Positions 16,522 through 24,516 of a DNA stretch of 64,000 nt are shown in pieces. The translations under genes were made by a program, and so were the position numbers. Under the pieces are notes generated by a model. It was not told where the DNA came from. It did not search any database and saw nothing but the letters and a program-made list of their open reading frames with translations. Source of the DNA: Olsenella sp. An293 (GTDB taxonomy: Bacteria; Actinomycetota; Coriobacteriia; Coriobacteriales; Atopobiaceae); NCBI RefSeq assembly GCF_002159495.1, contig NZ_NFIT01000007.1, forward strand, positions 53,959 through 117,958. Direction: 5' to 3'. Positions within the stretch are counted from its first letter, which is position 1. Each line of letters starts with the position of its first letter.

Positions 16522-17058
16522 TTACAGCGAGCGCCCCAGCTCGAAGGCATGCTGCGGGGCATCCGTGGCACGCGTCATGGACGGCGTGCCGCAGCCGTAG
16601 CCGAGCACGCGGCCGCAGTCTCTCAGGTCGAGATAGCGGACCAGCGTGTCGTAGTGAGCCTCAAGCGCGTCGAAGGTCCAGCTGTCCGCGTTCCACGCCA
16701 CGGCGAGGAGGACGGAGCGCAGGCGCCGCGCGGTGATGGCGGAGTTCTCTGAGCAGAACCGGTCGATCACGGCCTTGAGCTGGGCCGTCATAGCGTAGTA
16801 GTAGAGCGGTGTGGCCAGGGCCAGGACGTCGGCGGCGAGGATCTTCTCGAGGATCGAGACCATGCCGTCGCGCTGGACGCACGGGCGCGCGCCGTAGCCG
16901 CAGGCCACGCAGCCCGTGCAGGTCCTCACGTCCGCCTGCGCCACGTCAATGCGCTCGACCTCGTGTCCCGCCTGGCGCGCGCCGCGCACGAACTCCTCGC
17001 AGAGGATGGCGGTGGAGCCGTCGCGGTTGGGGCTCCCCTGCAAGATGACGACGTTCAT
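16522..17058 (-). CDS. NADPH-dependent FMN reductase, flavodoxin family
   Basis: A 178-residue protein with the FMN loop QGSPNRDGSTAIL, the cysteine motif CTGCVACGYGARPC and ATPLYYYAMTAQLKAVIDRF. It is a paralogue of the gene at 14875-15510. MNVVILQGS at 17058 has AGGAGGGGG 6 bases upstream, which sets the start. It lies 13 bases downstream of the flavodoxin lipoprotein gene and likely shares its transcript. Confidence 0.9.
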   Translation of the reverse strand: MNVVILQGSPNRDGSTAILCEEFVRGARQAGHEVERIDVAQADVRTCTGCVACGYGARPCVQRDGMVSILEKILAADVLALATPLYYYAMTAQLKAVIDRFCSENSAITARRLRSVLLAVAWNADSWTFDALEAHYDTLVRYLDLRDCGRVLGYGCGTPSMTRATDAPQHAFELGRSL

Positions 17059-17071
17059 GATCTTCCCCCTC

Positions 17072-17695
17072 CTACAGCCCCAGGCCGGCGGCCCAGGCCG
17101 CCGCATCATCGCCGGCACCGGCAGAGAAGCGCTCGCCCTCGAGCCAGTTGCCGGTGCCGGCGAGCTCCGCAAGGCGCTCGGCGCTGCCCCCGATGCCCGA
17201 GGAGCCAGAGGTGCAGAACGGCATCACGGTCTTCTCGCCAAAGTCGTTGCCCGCCACGAACGTGCGCAACGGCCAGGCCGCCTCACCCCACCAGATCGGA
17301 TAGCCGAGAAGGACCGTGTCGTAGTCGGCCCAGCCGTCGGGCGTGACCTGCGCGAGCTCGGGGCTGGCTCCGTCCGCGTGCTCGACGCTCACACGGGAGG
17401 CATCGTCGTTGTAGTTGAGATCCGCCTCCGTGTAGGGCTGCGCCACCTCGATGGCGAAGATGTCCGCCCCCAGGCGCTCGGTGATCGCGGCAGCCACGCC
17501 CTCCGTGTTGCCTGTAGCCGAGAAGTACGCGACGAGCACGTTGCCAGCGGGCGCGGCGTCCGCCGCGGGAGCGTCCTCGACCGGCTTCGTTGCCGGAGTC
17601 GCCGCAGGCCCCTCGCTCTTCTCGCCGGAGCAACCGACCAGGAGCGCTGCCGTACCCGCAGCGGTAACTGCCAGGAAGTTCCTTCTCGTCAGCAT
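17072..17695 (-). CDS. Flavodoxin-like lipoprotein, Tat-type signal
   Basis: A 207-residue exported protein. The N-terminus TRRNFLAVTAAGTAALLVGC has a twin-arginine and a lipobox ending at Cys22, so it is probably Tat-exported and anchored to the outer face of the membrane. After a Pro/Ala linker, VAYFSATGNTEGVA and GYPIWWGEAAWPLRTF identify a flavodoxin_4-type domain. Tat export fits folding with FMN inside the cell. It faces a TetR gene and is followed by an FMN reductase gene. Confidence 0.9.
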   Translation of the reverse strand: MLTRRNFLAVTAAGTAALLVGCSGEKSEGPAATPATKPVEDAPAADAAPAGNVLVAYFSATGNTEGVAAAITERLGADIFAIEVAQPYTEADLNYNDDASRVSVEHADGASPELAQVTPDGWADYDTVLLGYPIWWGEAAWPLRTFVAGNDFGEKTVMPFCTSGSSGIGGSAERLAELAGTGNWLEGERFSAGAGDDAAAWAAGLGL

Positions 17696-17723
17696 GCTCT
17701 TCTCCTTACATCAAACCTTTGTG

Positions 17724-17751
17724 CTAATTGGGGACTGTCCCAAATTAACAG
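17724..17751. repeat. AATTGGGGACTGTCC palindrome, slightly decayed
   Basis: An AATTGG-type copy in which the right arm has lost one C (GTCCCAAATT). It lies 29 bases upstream of the flavodoxin lipoprotein start, in the region shared with the TetR gene. Confidence 0.75.
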
Positions 17752-17754
17752 GTC

Positions 17755-17835
17755 TTAAGTTACGTTGCGTTGCGTATCTTGTCAATGGTTAAGTGACGCG
17801 TTTTTTCTTATTTTCTCGATAAGCTGCGGTATACT
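17755..17835. promoter_or_regulatory. TetR/flavodoxin divergent control region
   Basis: Two direct repeats, TTAAGTTACG at 17755 and TTAAGTGACG at 17789, lie between the divergent genes and may be TetR binding sites. TATACT at 17830-17835 is a good -10 box for the TetR gene, 27 bases before its ATG. No convincing -35 box was found. Confidence 0.4.
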
Positions 17836-17861
17836 TTCCTCGTACACGGTTTGGAGGAGTC

Positions 17862-18503
17862 ATGGCAGAGTTCATCCGAGCGCGCAGCGCCGAGCAGAAG
17901 GGGCAGCGCCTCGAAGAGATCAAGGGGGCCGTCCGCAGACAATTTGCCGCGCGCCCCTACCACGAGATCACGCTCACGACGATCGCCGACGAGCTCGGTT
18001 GGTCGCGCGCCAACCTGTACAAGTACGTCAGCACCAAGGAGGAAATTTTCCTGCTCCTGACCGCGGACGAGATGGATTCGTACTTCAACGCCCTGCTCAC
18101 CGCCCTGCCCGAGGGCTGCGGGCTTGCCCCGGACACCGTGGCCGAGGTCTGGGCGGGCATCGCCAACGCACACCAGGAGTACTTCCGCCTAGGCGACCTG
18201 CTCACCACGATCGTGGAGACCAACGTCACCGTCGAGCGCCTCATGACCTTCAAGCACGCCTACTACGACCACGTCGCCCGGATGCGCGAGCACCTGCCTC
18301 TCATCCTCGACATCGAGCCCGAGCGCGTTGAGCCCCTGCTCGTGGCCATCTACTACCATGCGACCGGCCTGGTCAGCGGCTGCTGGAGCAACCCGCTCAT
18401 CGCGGAGGCGCTCGAGCGGCTTGAGATCGCGCGCCCCGAGACGGACTTTCGCGCCGAGATGCGCGACTTCATCGGGATGTGCCTCGGTCACTACGCGCGA
18501 TAG
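17862..18503 (+). CDS. TetR-family transcriptional regulator
   Basis: A 213-residue regulator. The N-terminal HTH has ITLTTIADELGWSRANLYKYVSTKEEIF near residues 38-65, longer than one helix pair and typical of TetR. The C-terminal ligand domain is helical. It faces the flavodoxin lipoprotein/FMN reductase pair and is the obvious candidate to control it. TTGGAGGAGT lies 4 bases before the ATG. Confidence 0.93.
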   Translation: MAEFIRARSAEQKGQRLEEIKGAVRRQFAARPYHEITLTTIADELGWSRANLYKYVSTKEEIFLLLTADEMDSYFNALLTALPEGCGLAPDTVAEVWAGIANAHQEYFRLGDLLTTIVETNVTVERLMTFKHAYYDHVARMREHLPLILDIEPERVEPLLVAIYYHATGLVSGCWSNPLIAEALERLEIARPETDFRAEMRDFIGMCLGHYAR

Positions 18504-18545
18504 CTGCCTCGATTGCCCACGCAGCGCGCGAGGGCATGCTTTTTT

Positions 18546-18760
18546 GGCCTTCAGTCCATATTGCCGGCCTGCCGGATACAAAACCAGTCTTTAATCCATG
18601 GAAAAATGACGGTCTGGCGAGCTGTCCCTTTTCTTTACTTTACTTAGTACGTTTTAGTGTTTAATCAGCAGATGCCCGCCACGTCCAATCGCCTGCTTTT
18701 CCATGGATCGAAGGCCGGTTTTGTATCCGGCGAACGAGAAAAATGGATTGAAGCCTCATT
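18546..18760. repeat. MITE-like element, TTCAGTCCAT family, copy 1
   Basis: The gap 18504-18911 contains no gene. Left arm 18546-18605 and right arm 18698-18760 are imperfect inverted copies that share CCGGATACAAAACC and ATCCATGGAAAA. The centre is about 92 bases and AT-richer than the genome. The arms match those of the element at 25488-25720. Non-autonomous mobile element is the simplest reading; no transposase is seen. Confidence 0.7.
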
Positions 18761-18808
18761 TTGCAGAGCAAACCTCACCTCACTCCGAGTGCGCTTTCGA
18801 CGATTCCC

Positions 18809-18887
18809 TTGCAAAAAGAGAATTGCAAAGTCTGCTTGTCATTTTTTGCAAAGCGTACTATGCTTATCTTGCAAAGCAGGCTTTGCA
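18809..18887 (+). promoter_or_regulatory. TTGCAAAG operator array before a small XRE gene
   Basis: Four direct TTGCAAA(G) words start near 18809, 18824, 18845 and 18869. The last is part of a palindrome, TGCAAAGC-AG-GCTTTGCA, at 18870-18887. TATGCT near 18859 may be a -10 box. The array ends 24 bases before the XRE start codon and is a strong candidate for auto-regulation by that protein. Confidence 0.55.
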
Positions 18888-18911
18888 TATCTCCAGCACG
18901 AGAGGAGGCCC

Positions 18912-19121
18912 ATGCGAACGCGCATCAAGGAGCTGCGCCGAGCGCGCAAGATGAGCCAGGCCGAGCTCGCCGACGCCGTGGGCACCACGCGGCAGACAAT
19001 CACGTCCATCGAGGTGGGAAAATACACCGCCTCCCTGCCGCTCGCCTACAGGATCGCTCGGTACTTTGGCCTCACGATCGAGGACGTCTTTGACTTTTCC
19101 GACATTGATGAGGAGCTGTGA
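18912..19121 (+). CDS. Small XRE-family DNA-binding protein
   Basis: A 69-residue protein made of one Cro/CI-type HTH (MSQAELADAVGTTRQTITSIE) and a short acidic tail. This compact type usually represses itself and a membrane-protein partner. GAGGAGGCCC lies just before the ATG. Its stop overlaps a possible GTG start of the next gene (GTGA), so the pair is translationally coupled. Confidence 0.92.
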   Translation: MRTRIKELRRARKMSQAELADAVGTTRQTITSIEVGKYTASLPLAYRIARYFGLTIEDVFDFSDIDEEL

Positions 19122-19621
19122 TCGCCATGAAGAACACCGCCGAAGCGCTGCGCACCACCATCCGCCGCCGCCTACGCCGCGAGAGAATCCTGCTTGCCGT
19201 TATGTTCGCCGCATGGGCGTCCCTGGTCGCGCTCATCACGACCGACGCGCTCCCCGCCCTGCACGGAGACGCACGCGTCTCGGGCTTCCTCTCGGGGTTC
19301 ATGATGGGCATGTTCACCGTCGCCGCTGGCATCACCGCACGACAGGTCCTCAGCCTGAGCCGCGCCCTTCGCGACGAGGCTGAGCTGCGCCGCTTCCTTG
19401 CCCGCGAGAACGATGAGCTCCAAGCCCACCTCGAGCGAGAGGTCGCGCGCGCCTACGTGCAGCTGCTACCCGCGCTCGCCGTGGTGGCCGTCCTCGTGGG
19501 GGCGCTCGTGAGCTTTGAGTCCATGGTCTCCGTGGCGGCCACGCTGGTTTTTCTCGCGCTCGTCCTGCTCGCCGTGAAGATCTACTACAAGCGCGCCCTC
19601 GCGACCCCCGAAGCGGAGTAA
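19118..19621 (+). CDS. Four-helix membrane protein partnered with XRE
   Basis: A protein of about 165 residues that I do not recognise by name. It has two membrane segments (about 22-45 and 55-80), a charged helical stretch (DEAELRRFLARENDELQAHL) that may be coiled coil, and two more segments near the end. The GTG at 19118 overlaps the upstream stop; the ATG at 19127 is the alternative and is further from GAGGAG. The HTH-plus-membrane-protein unit is common in Gram-positives, usually of unknown role. Confidence 0.82.
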   Translation: MIAMKNTAEALRTTIRRRLRRERILLAVMFAAWASLVALITTDALPALHGDARVSGFLSGFMMGMFTVAAGITARQVLSLSRALRDEAELRRFLARENDELQAHLEREVARAYVQLLPALAVVAVLVGALVSFESMVSVAATLVFLALVLLAVKIYYKRALATPEAE

Positions 19622-19662
19622 AGTGGCGACGACGACCGTTTTCGCACGCGAAAGGAGCTCCC

Positions 19663-20061
19663 ATGGACGAGGTCCTCGCCTATCTCAAGGTCAACCCCAC
19701 CTACTTCCTGGCAACCGTCGACGAGGCGGGCAACCCGCAGGTTCGCCCCTTTGGGACCATCGCCAAGTTCGAGGGCAAGCTCTACATCCAGACCGGGCGC
19801 GTGAAGCCCGTCTCCGAGCAGATGCTCGCCCACCCGCGCGTGGCCATCTGCGCGACCGGCGCCGACGGCACGTGGCTGCGCGTCACGGCCGACGCCTTGC
19901 TCGACGACCGGCTCGAGGCGCGCGAGGCAGTGCTCGCGGAGTATCCCGAGCTCCAGCCCATGTACGCCGCCGATGACGGCAACTGCGAGGTCTTTGCGCT
20001 GGAAAACGTCACCGCCACGTTCTGCTCGTTCACGGCGGAGCCGTATACGATCCGCTGGTAG
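19663..20061 (+). CDS. Pyridoxamine 5'-phosphate oxidase-like flavoprotein
   Basis: A 132-residue protein of the PNPOx-like split-barrel family that binds FMN or F420. It has YFLATVDEAGNPQVRPFG at residues 14-31, GKLYIQTGRVKPVSEQM and a typical C-terminal EPYTIRW. Members reduce flavins or act on haem or small substrates; the substrate here is not known. AAAGGAGCT precedes the ATG. A double hairpin follows the stop codon. Confidence 0.9.
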   Translation: MDEVLAYLKVNPTYFLATVDEAGNPQVRPFGTIAKFEGKLYIQTGRVKPVSEQMLAHPRVAICATGADGTWLRVTADALLDDRLEAREAVLAEYPELQPMYAADDGNCEVFALENVTATFCSFTAEPYTIRW

Positions 20062-20072
20062 AAGCTCAGAAA

Positions 20073-20140
20073 GGGCGCCGGAGCCACCCCCAGGGGCCTC
20101 AGCTCCGGCGCCCGCCGAGGCGCGCCCCGGTGCGCGCCTC
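20073..20140 (+). terminator. Tandem GC-rich hairpins
   Basis: GGGCGCCGGAGC pairs with GCTCCGGCGCCC (20073-20113). GAGGCGCG pairs with CGCGCCTC (20117-20140) and is followed by GTCCTTTG. They lie between two converging genes. The T-run is poor, so termination strength is uncertain. Confidence 0.55.
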
Positions 20141-20163
20141 GTCCTTTGCAACCCCTCGCGCCC

Positions 20164-20370
20164 CTAGTCGAGACGGTCGCGGTCGTCGCGCCCGGGGAAC
20201 TCGATGTGAATCTTCCCGCCGCGCACGAAGAACCAGATGACCACGATGACAAAGATCGCCGGCAGCAGCGAGAGCGCCCCAGCGACGATGTTCACCAGGA
20301 ACGACACCACAAGCGACACGACAAACGCCACGACGAGCAGCGTGAGAATCAGGCCAATGAGCCCAGACAT
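20164..20370 (-). CDS. Small two-helix membrane protein
   Basis: A 68-residue protein with two hydrophobic segments (about 3-30 and 35-52) and a charged tail GGKIHIEFPGRDDRDRLD. It is not recognised. It has a normal start with GGAGGCACGC upstream and stands alone between converging and co-directional genes. Confidence 0.75.
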   Translation of the reverse strand: MSGLIGLILTLLVVAFVVSLVVSFLVNIVAGALSLLPAIFVIVVIWFFVRGGKIHIEFPGRDDRDRLD

Positions 20371-20430
20371 GCGTGCCTCCGATCACGAGTTTCCTAGGCG
20401 CAGTATACCCGTCCGCGCCACGCGACTCGC

Positions 20431-21267
20431 CTACAGCTTCACGCGGCTCCCCACGTGCAGGTAGCCCACGCGCTCGCGCAGCGTGTCGCGCAGCAGGGAA
20501 AACGCGTCGGTGCCGGTGCAATGGAACGTAAGGTAGCGCGCTTGGCGCGCGGCGAGCTCGGCCGCGAGCGCACGCGTGAGCTCCGGGTCCTCCACGGTGC
20601 CGCCGCTCGGGTCCATCAGGTGAAAGCCCGCCACGACCGCGTCGAGCGGACCGCTCGCCAGCTCCTCCGCGGCGTCCATGATGTTGAGGATGCCGCCGTG
20701 CGAGCAGCCGGAGACCAAGTAGCGACGGTCGCTCTCGACGATCAGCAGGCTCTGCTCGTGCAGGAAGCGGTCCGGAGCAAGCGCACCGTCACGCCGCTCC
20801 ATCAGGCACCGGTTGGAACGCGCCGCCGGATGGTCGCGCCGTGCGGTCGAGAAGAGCGTGAGCCCGTCGCCCACCTCGCACCTCTCGCCCACCGTGACCA
20901 CATGTGGGCCCGCAGCGAGCACCGGGTCCAGGCCGATCGCGTGATGGCGCTCCGGCGTGCCGGAGATGTGCTCCTCGAAGGCATGTTCGCGCACGTAGAC
21001 GGGCACGTCGCGTCCCGCCTTCCCGCACGCGTCCAGAAAGGCACGCAGGCCGCCGCCGTGGTCGTAGTGCCCGTGGGAGAGCACCGCAAGGTCGGCCATG
21101 GTGACGTCCACGCCGAGCGCGCGAGCATTGGCGAGAAAGGCGTCGTCCGGACCCATGTCAAACAGGACGCGCCGTCCGTCGGCAAGTTCGAGCCAAAGCG
21201 AGAGGCCATGCCGGGCCGCCAGGCGGCTCGACGGCGTGCAGTTCTCCATCAGCACCGTGACACGCAC
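20431..21267 (-). CDS. Metallo-beta-lactamase-fold hydrolase
   Basis: A 278-residue protein. LSHGHYDHGGGL is the HxHxDH metal motif, with later ligands in SGCSHGGI and FHL. It resembles the branch annotated as dihydropterin-ribofuranosylaminobenzene 5'-phosphate synthase-like, common in anaerobes; actual substrate is unknown. The start is probably the GTG at 21267, where AGGAGG lies 10 bases upstream. The dispersed 10-mer motif fills exactly that spacer (21268-21277). A GTG at 21294 would place the ribosome binding site inside the gene. Confidence 0.83.
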   Translation of the reverse strand: MRVTVLMENCTPSSRLAARHGLSLWLELADGRRVLFDMGPDDAFLANARALGVDVTMADLAVLSHGHYDHGGGLRAFLDACGKAGRDVPVYVREHAFEEHISGTPERHHAIGLDPVLAAGPHVVTVGERCEVGDGLTLFSTARRDHPAARSNRCLMERRDGALAPDRFLHEQSLLIVESDRRYLVSGCSHGGILNIMDAAEELASGPLDAVVAGFHLMDPSGGTVEDPELTRALAAELAARQARYLTFHCTGTDAFSLLRDTLRERVGYLHVGSRVKL

Positions 21268-21419
21268 GTTCTTCTCGCCTCCTAACCGCTGCACTGAGAC
21301 GCTCCCCTCATATCATACGCCCGCGGACAAGTCGGCCGCGCTTGCCGAAGCGTCGAAAGCTCGGCCCACCGACGGGTATAAACGCCGATAAGCGCCAAAC
21401 CCGGCACGAGGAGGTAACC

Positions 21420-21896
21420 ATGTACTTTAAAAACATCCTGGTTCCCTACGACGAGTCCGACCACGCAAAGAGCGCCCTGCATATCGCGCTTGGTCTGGCC
21501 GGCCCCTACGAGACCGCGAAGGTGCACGTGGTGACCGTCATCCCCTCCTCGACCCTGCCCAATCCCACGCTGCTCGGAGACATTGGCCTCGACACACCCT
21601 ATGCGGTCGGCGACCCCTCGACCTACGAGCGCATCCTCGAGTCGGTGGTGCAGAGCACGGTCGCAGACATCCAGAACGTGGTGGACGAGTCCCGCGACGA
21701 CGCGAAGTGCAAGATCGTGGCCGACGCCGTCATCTCCGATTCCGCGCTCGAGGGGATCGTCGACTACGTCACGAGCCGCGACATCGACCTCGTGGTCATG
21801 GGACGCCGGGGCCTGGGCGCGCTGCGCGGCATGCTCGGCAGCGTGAGCTTTGGCGTGCTGCGCTCCGTCGACGTCCCGGTGCTCACGGTGAAGTAG
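21420..21896 (+). CDS. Universal stress protein UspA family
   Basis: A 158-residue Usp protein. The N-terminal strand NILVPYDESDHAKSAL and the C-terminal ATP loop MGRRGLGALRGMLGSVS (G-2x-G-9x-GS) are both intact, so it is of the ATP-binding type. Such proteins help cells endure starvation or redox stress. GAGGAGGTAACC lies right before the ATG. A clear terminator follows. Confidence 0.95.
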   Translation: MYFKNILVPYDESDHAKSALHIALGLAGPYETAKVHVVTVIPSSTLPNPTLLGDIGLDTPYAVGDPSTYERILESVVQSTVADIQNVVDESRDDAKCKIVADAVISDSALEGIVDYVTSRDIDLVVMGRRGLGALRGMLGSVSFGVLRSVDVPVLTVK

Positions 21897-21924
21897 CGGG
21901 CATAGCCCATCGCGCATCCGTCTT

Positions 21925-21952
21925 GGCGCCCCGTTCAGATTTGGACGGGGCG
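21925..21952 (+). terminator. Rho-independent terminator after the usp gene
   Basis: GCGCCCCGT pairs with ACGGGGCGC around a TCAGATTTGG loop and is followed by TTTC. It lies 28 bases after the stop codon and between converging genes. Confidence 0.75.
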
Positions 21953-21983
21953 CTTTCGACGTGCGGCGAGGACGCCGCGTCAG

Positions 21984-22589
21984 CTACCGCAGCAGCGAGT
22001 TCGTCCCGCCCTCGAGCAGCTGGCTCGCGTAGCGCGTCACCTCCACAAGCGGCACAGACTGATCCGAAAGCAGCCACCAGCGATAGAGCGAGAAGAGCCC
22101 GCCGAGCCCAAACGCGAGGAGCATCTCCAGCTCCTCGTCCGGAACGTCCCCGTTCACGAAGCCGCGCTCGACGCTCTGTCGCGCCAGCGGGCGCGAGAGA
22201 TGCTCGAAGAGCAGCTCAGAGGGCACATGCTCGCAAAAGCCTCGCCCCAGCGTCTCGTTTTGGCTCAGATGCTCGGCGAGCACGGCGAAGAAGGCGCGCA
22301 GCGGCGTCACGTCCGCGGCGGCCTCGACGCGCGCCCGCGTGGCCAGCTCGACCTCGTCGAGCAGCCCTGTGACCACATCGTCGGCGATGGCGTCAAGCAG
22401 CCCGTCCACCGACCCAAAGTGCTGGTAGAAGGTCTTGCGATCCACGTCCGCCTCGCGCGCGATCGCGCTCACGGTGATCTGTTCGAGCGGCACCTCCGTG
22501 ATCAGCCGGTCAAACGCGGCGACAATGGAGCGACGGCTCCGCCGCACGCGACGGTCCCCCTGGCGATCGTTCTTCTCGCCCATCGTCAT
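21984..22589 (-). CDS. TetR/AcrR-family regulator
   Basis: A 201-residue regulator. The HTH has ITVSAIAREADVDRKTFYQHF near residues 35-55. The C-terminal part resembles the dihydroxyacetone-kinase regulator-like TetR group. The ATG at 22589 has GGAGG 7 bases upstream; a second ATG at 22583 is possible. The early codons carry the dispersed 10-mer (GEKND). It faces the radical SAM gene across a 356-base gap and is likely to control it. Confidence 0.9.
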   Translation of the reverse strand: MTMGEKNDRQGDRRVRRSRRSIVAAFDRLITEVPLEQITVSAIAREADVDRKTFYQHFGSVDGLLDAIADDVVTGLLDEVELATRARVEAAADVTPLRAFFAVLAEHLSQNETLGRGFCEHVPSELLFEHLSRPLARQSVERGFVNGDVPDEELEMLLAFGLGGLFSLYRWWLLSDQSVPLVEVTRYASQLLEGGTNSLLR

Positions 22590-22945
22590 CGAGTGCCCTC
22601 CTTGGCCGACAGCAAGACGCGCCCCGCCCGGACGGACGAGACGCATCTATTGTTCCACAGCTGTGGGGGATTGTGGGTCGAGCCAGCCGGACGGCCGCCG
22701 CGCGCTACGCGTTGGGGGGCCTGCCCGCGCCAAGATGCGCGCCGAGCTCGGAAGATGCATCCATCGTATGTCTAAATCCAACTCCTCTTGCGGCAAGCGA
22801 TCGTCAACGCGACGCCGGGTTGTGTGGAATAGCCCCCATGCTCCCTGCCTCCATGGAAGAGACATGCTCGTTATTCCACATGTGTGGGTTTTCACCTAAC
22901 TGGGTATAAACAGAGCATCCCATCGAGCTCGCGAAAGGACCCAGC
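22590..22945. promoter_or_regulatory. TetR/radical SAM divergent region
   Basis: No gene is seen in these 356 bases. TTCCACA occurs near 22654, in reverse near 22827 and again near 22875. Two of these lie in short palindromes (CCACAGCTGTGG and CCACATGTGTGG), which are plausible TetR-type operators. TATAAA near 22913 is a likely -10 box for the radical SAM gene. A GC-rich stretch near 22680-22750 has nothing recognisable. Confidence 0.45.
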
Positions 22946-24388
22946 ATGGCACTGACCCAGTCGGCCGAGCGCGCCGCGCTCTACAAGCTCATCGACTACG
23001 TGGATGAGGATCCCGAGGCCCGCATCCCCAAGATCATGGATACGATCGACAAGTACACCCCGGCGAGCGTCTTTCCCACCCAGCGAGCGGCGTTCCGCAG
23101 CGCCATCGACGACCGCAGCAACTGGTACCAGCTCATCCTCAAGGCCTTCCACCTCAATCCGGAGGTGCGCCGGCGCCTGCTCAAGACCTTCATCGTGGAC
23201 GCCAACATCCTCGCTTGGCCCGTTCAGGAGAAGGCGCGCGACAAGTACGCGTGCAACATCCCGTGGGCCATCCTGCTTGACCCCACGAGCGCCTGCAACC
23301 TGCGCTGCACCGGCTGCTGGGCGGCCGAGTACGGGCACGCGCTCAACCTCTCCTACGAGGACATCTGCTCGATCATCGACCAGGGCCGCGAGCTGGGCTG
23401 CCACGTCTACATCTACACCGGCGGCGAGCCGCTCGTGCGCAAGGACGACCTCATCCGCATCTGCGAGAAGTACCCCGACTGCGCCTTCCTCTGCTTCACC
23501 AACGCCACCCTCATCGACGAGGCCTTCTGTCAGGACATGATCCGCGTGGCCAACTTCGTGCCCGCCATCTCGGCCGAGGGCAACGAGCACACCACCGACG
23601 AGCGTCGCGGCGACGGGACCTACGCCAAGATCGAACGGGCGATGGACCTGCTGCGCGCGCACGACCTGCCCTTTGGCATCTCCTGCTGCTGGACGCGCGC
23701 CAACGCGGACGCCGTCGCCACCGAGCAGAACATGGACTGGATGATCGAGAAGGGCGCGCTGTTCTGCTGGTACTTCCACTTCATGCCGGTGGGCCGCGCG
23801 GCATCCGCCGACCTCATGCCCACGCCCGAGCAGCGCGAGCGGATGTATCGCTTCGTGCGCGAGATGCGCGGCGTTAAGCCGCTCTTCACGCTGGACTTCC
23901 AGAACGACGGCGAGTTCGTGGGCGGCTGCATCGCCGGAGGACGTCGCTACCTGCACATCAATGCCGCGGGAGACGTAGAGCCGTGCGTGTTCATCCACTA
24001 CGCCAACGCCAACATCCATGACGTGAGCCTGCTCGACGCGCTGCGGTCGCCGCTCTTCATGAAGTACTACCAGAGCCAGCCGTTCAACACCAACCACCTG
24101 CGACCCTGCCCGATGCTGGAGAACCCGGACGACCTGCCGCGCATGGTCGTCGAGACGGGGGCGCGCTCCACGGACCTCGTGGAGAAGGAGACGCCCGAGC
24201 AGCTGCGTGAGAAGACCGCGCCCGCGGCGGCCGCATGGGCCCCGGTGGCCGAGCGGCTGTGGGCAGACGAGGCCGACCCGCTGCACGAGACGCGCCAGCG
24301 CTGGAACGAGGGGCAGGCCGAGACCGACGTCACGCGCCTAGCACGGCTCGGCCGAGACCTCAGGACGCAGCCGGAGCCTCAGCTGTAG
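22946..24388 (+). CDS. Radical SAM protein with SPASM-like C-terminus
   Basis: A 480-residue radical SAM enzyme. The [4Fe-4S] motif is C117-x3-C121-x2-C124 (CNLRCTGC), followed by TGGEPLVRKDD. Later cysteines in GGCIAGGRRYLHINAAGDVEPC, CPM and others suggest a SPASM-type auxiliary cluster. The family is widespread in anaerobic Gram-positives next to a TetR gene, with unknown substrate. GCGAAAGGACCC lies before the ATG. The stop codon overlaps a copy of the 10-mer motif at 24388. Confidence 0.92.
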   Translation: MALTQSAERAALYKLIDYVDEDPEARIPKIMDTIDKYTPASVFPTQRAAFRSAIDDRSNWYQLILKAFHLNPEVRRRLLKTFIVDANILAWPVQEKARDKYACNIPWAILLDPTSACNLRCTGCWAAEYGHALNLSYEDICSIIDQGRELGCHVYIYTGGEPLVRKDDLIRICEKYPDCAFLCFTNATLIDEAFCQDMIRVANFVPAISAEGNEHTTDERRGDGTYAKIERAMDLLRAHDLPFGISCCWTRANADAVATEQNMDWMIEKGALFCWYFHFMPVGRAASADLMPTPEQRERMYRFVREMRGVKPLFTLDFQNDGEFVGGCIAGGRRYLHINAAGDVEPCVFIHYANANIHDVSLLDALRSPLFMKYYQSQPFNTNHLRPCPMLENPDDLPRMVVETGARSTDLVEKETPEQLREKTAPAAAAWAPVAERLWADEADPLHETRQRWNEGQAETDVTRLARLGRDLRTQPEPQL

Positions 24389-24405
24389 GTTCTTCTCGGC
24401 TGCTG

Positions 24406-24516
24406 GGGCGCGGCGGATGGACGGTCCGCGACTCGAAAACGTCCATCCGCCGCACCTCTTCTGTCAAGGTGCGGCGGATGGACGACCCGGGCCGCCAAAA
24501 CGTCCTGTTGCCGCAC
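24406..24516. repeat. Two tandem hairpins built from GTGCGGCGGATGGACG
   Basis: Unit 1 (24406-24457) and unit 2 (24467-24516) each have GCGGCGGATGGACG on the left and the inverse CGTCC...GCCGCACC on the right. They are joined by CTCTTCTGTCAA. They lie between the radical SAM stop and the EamA stop, so they may act as a two-way terminator. The word is not shared with the other repeat families here. Confidence 0.7.
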
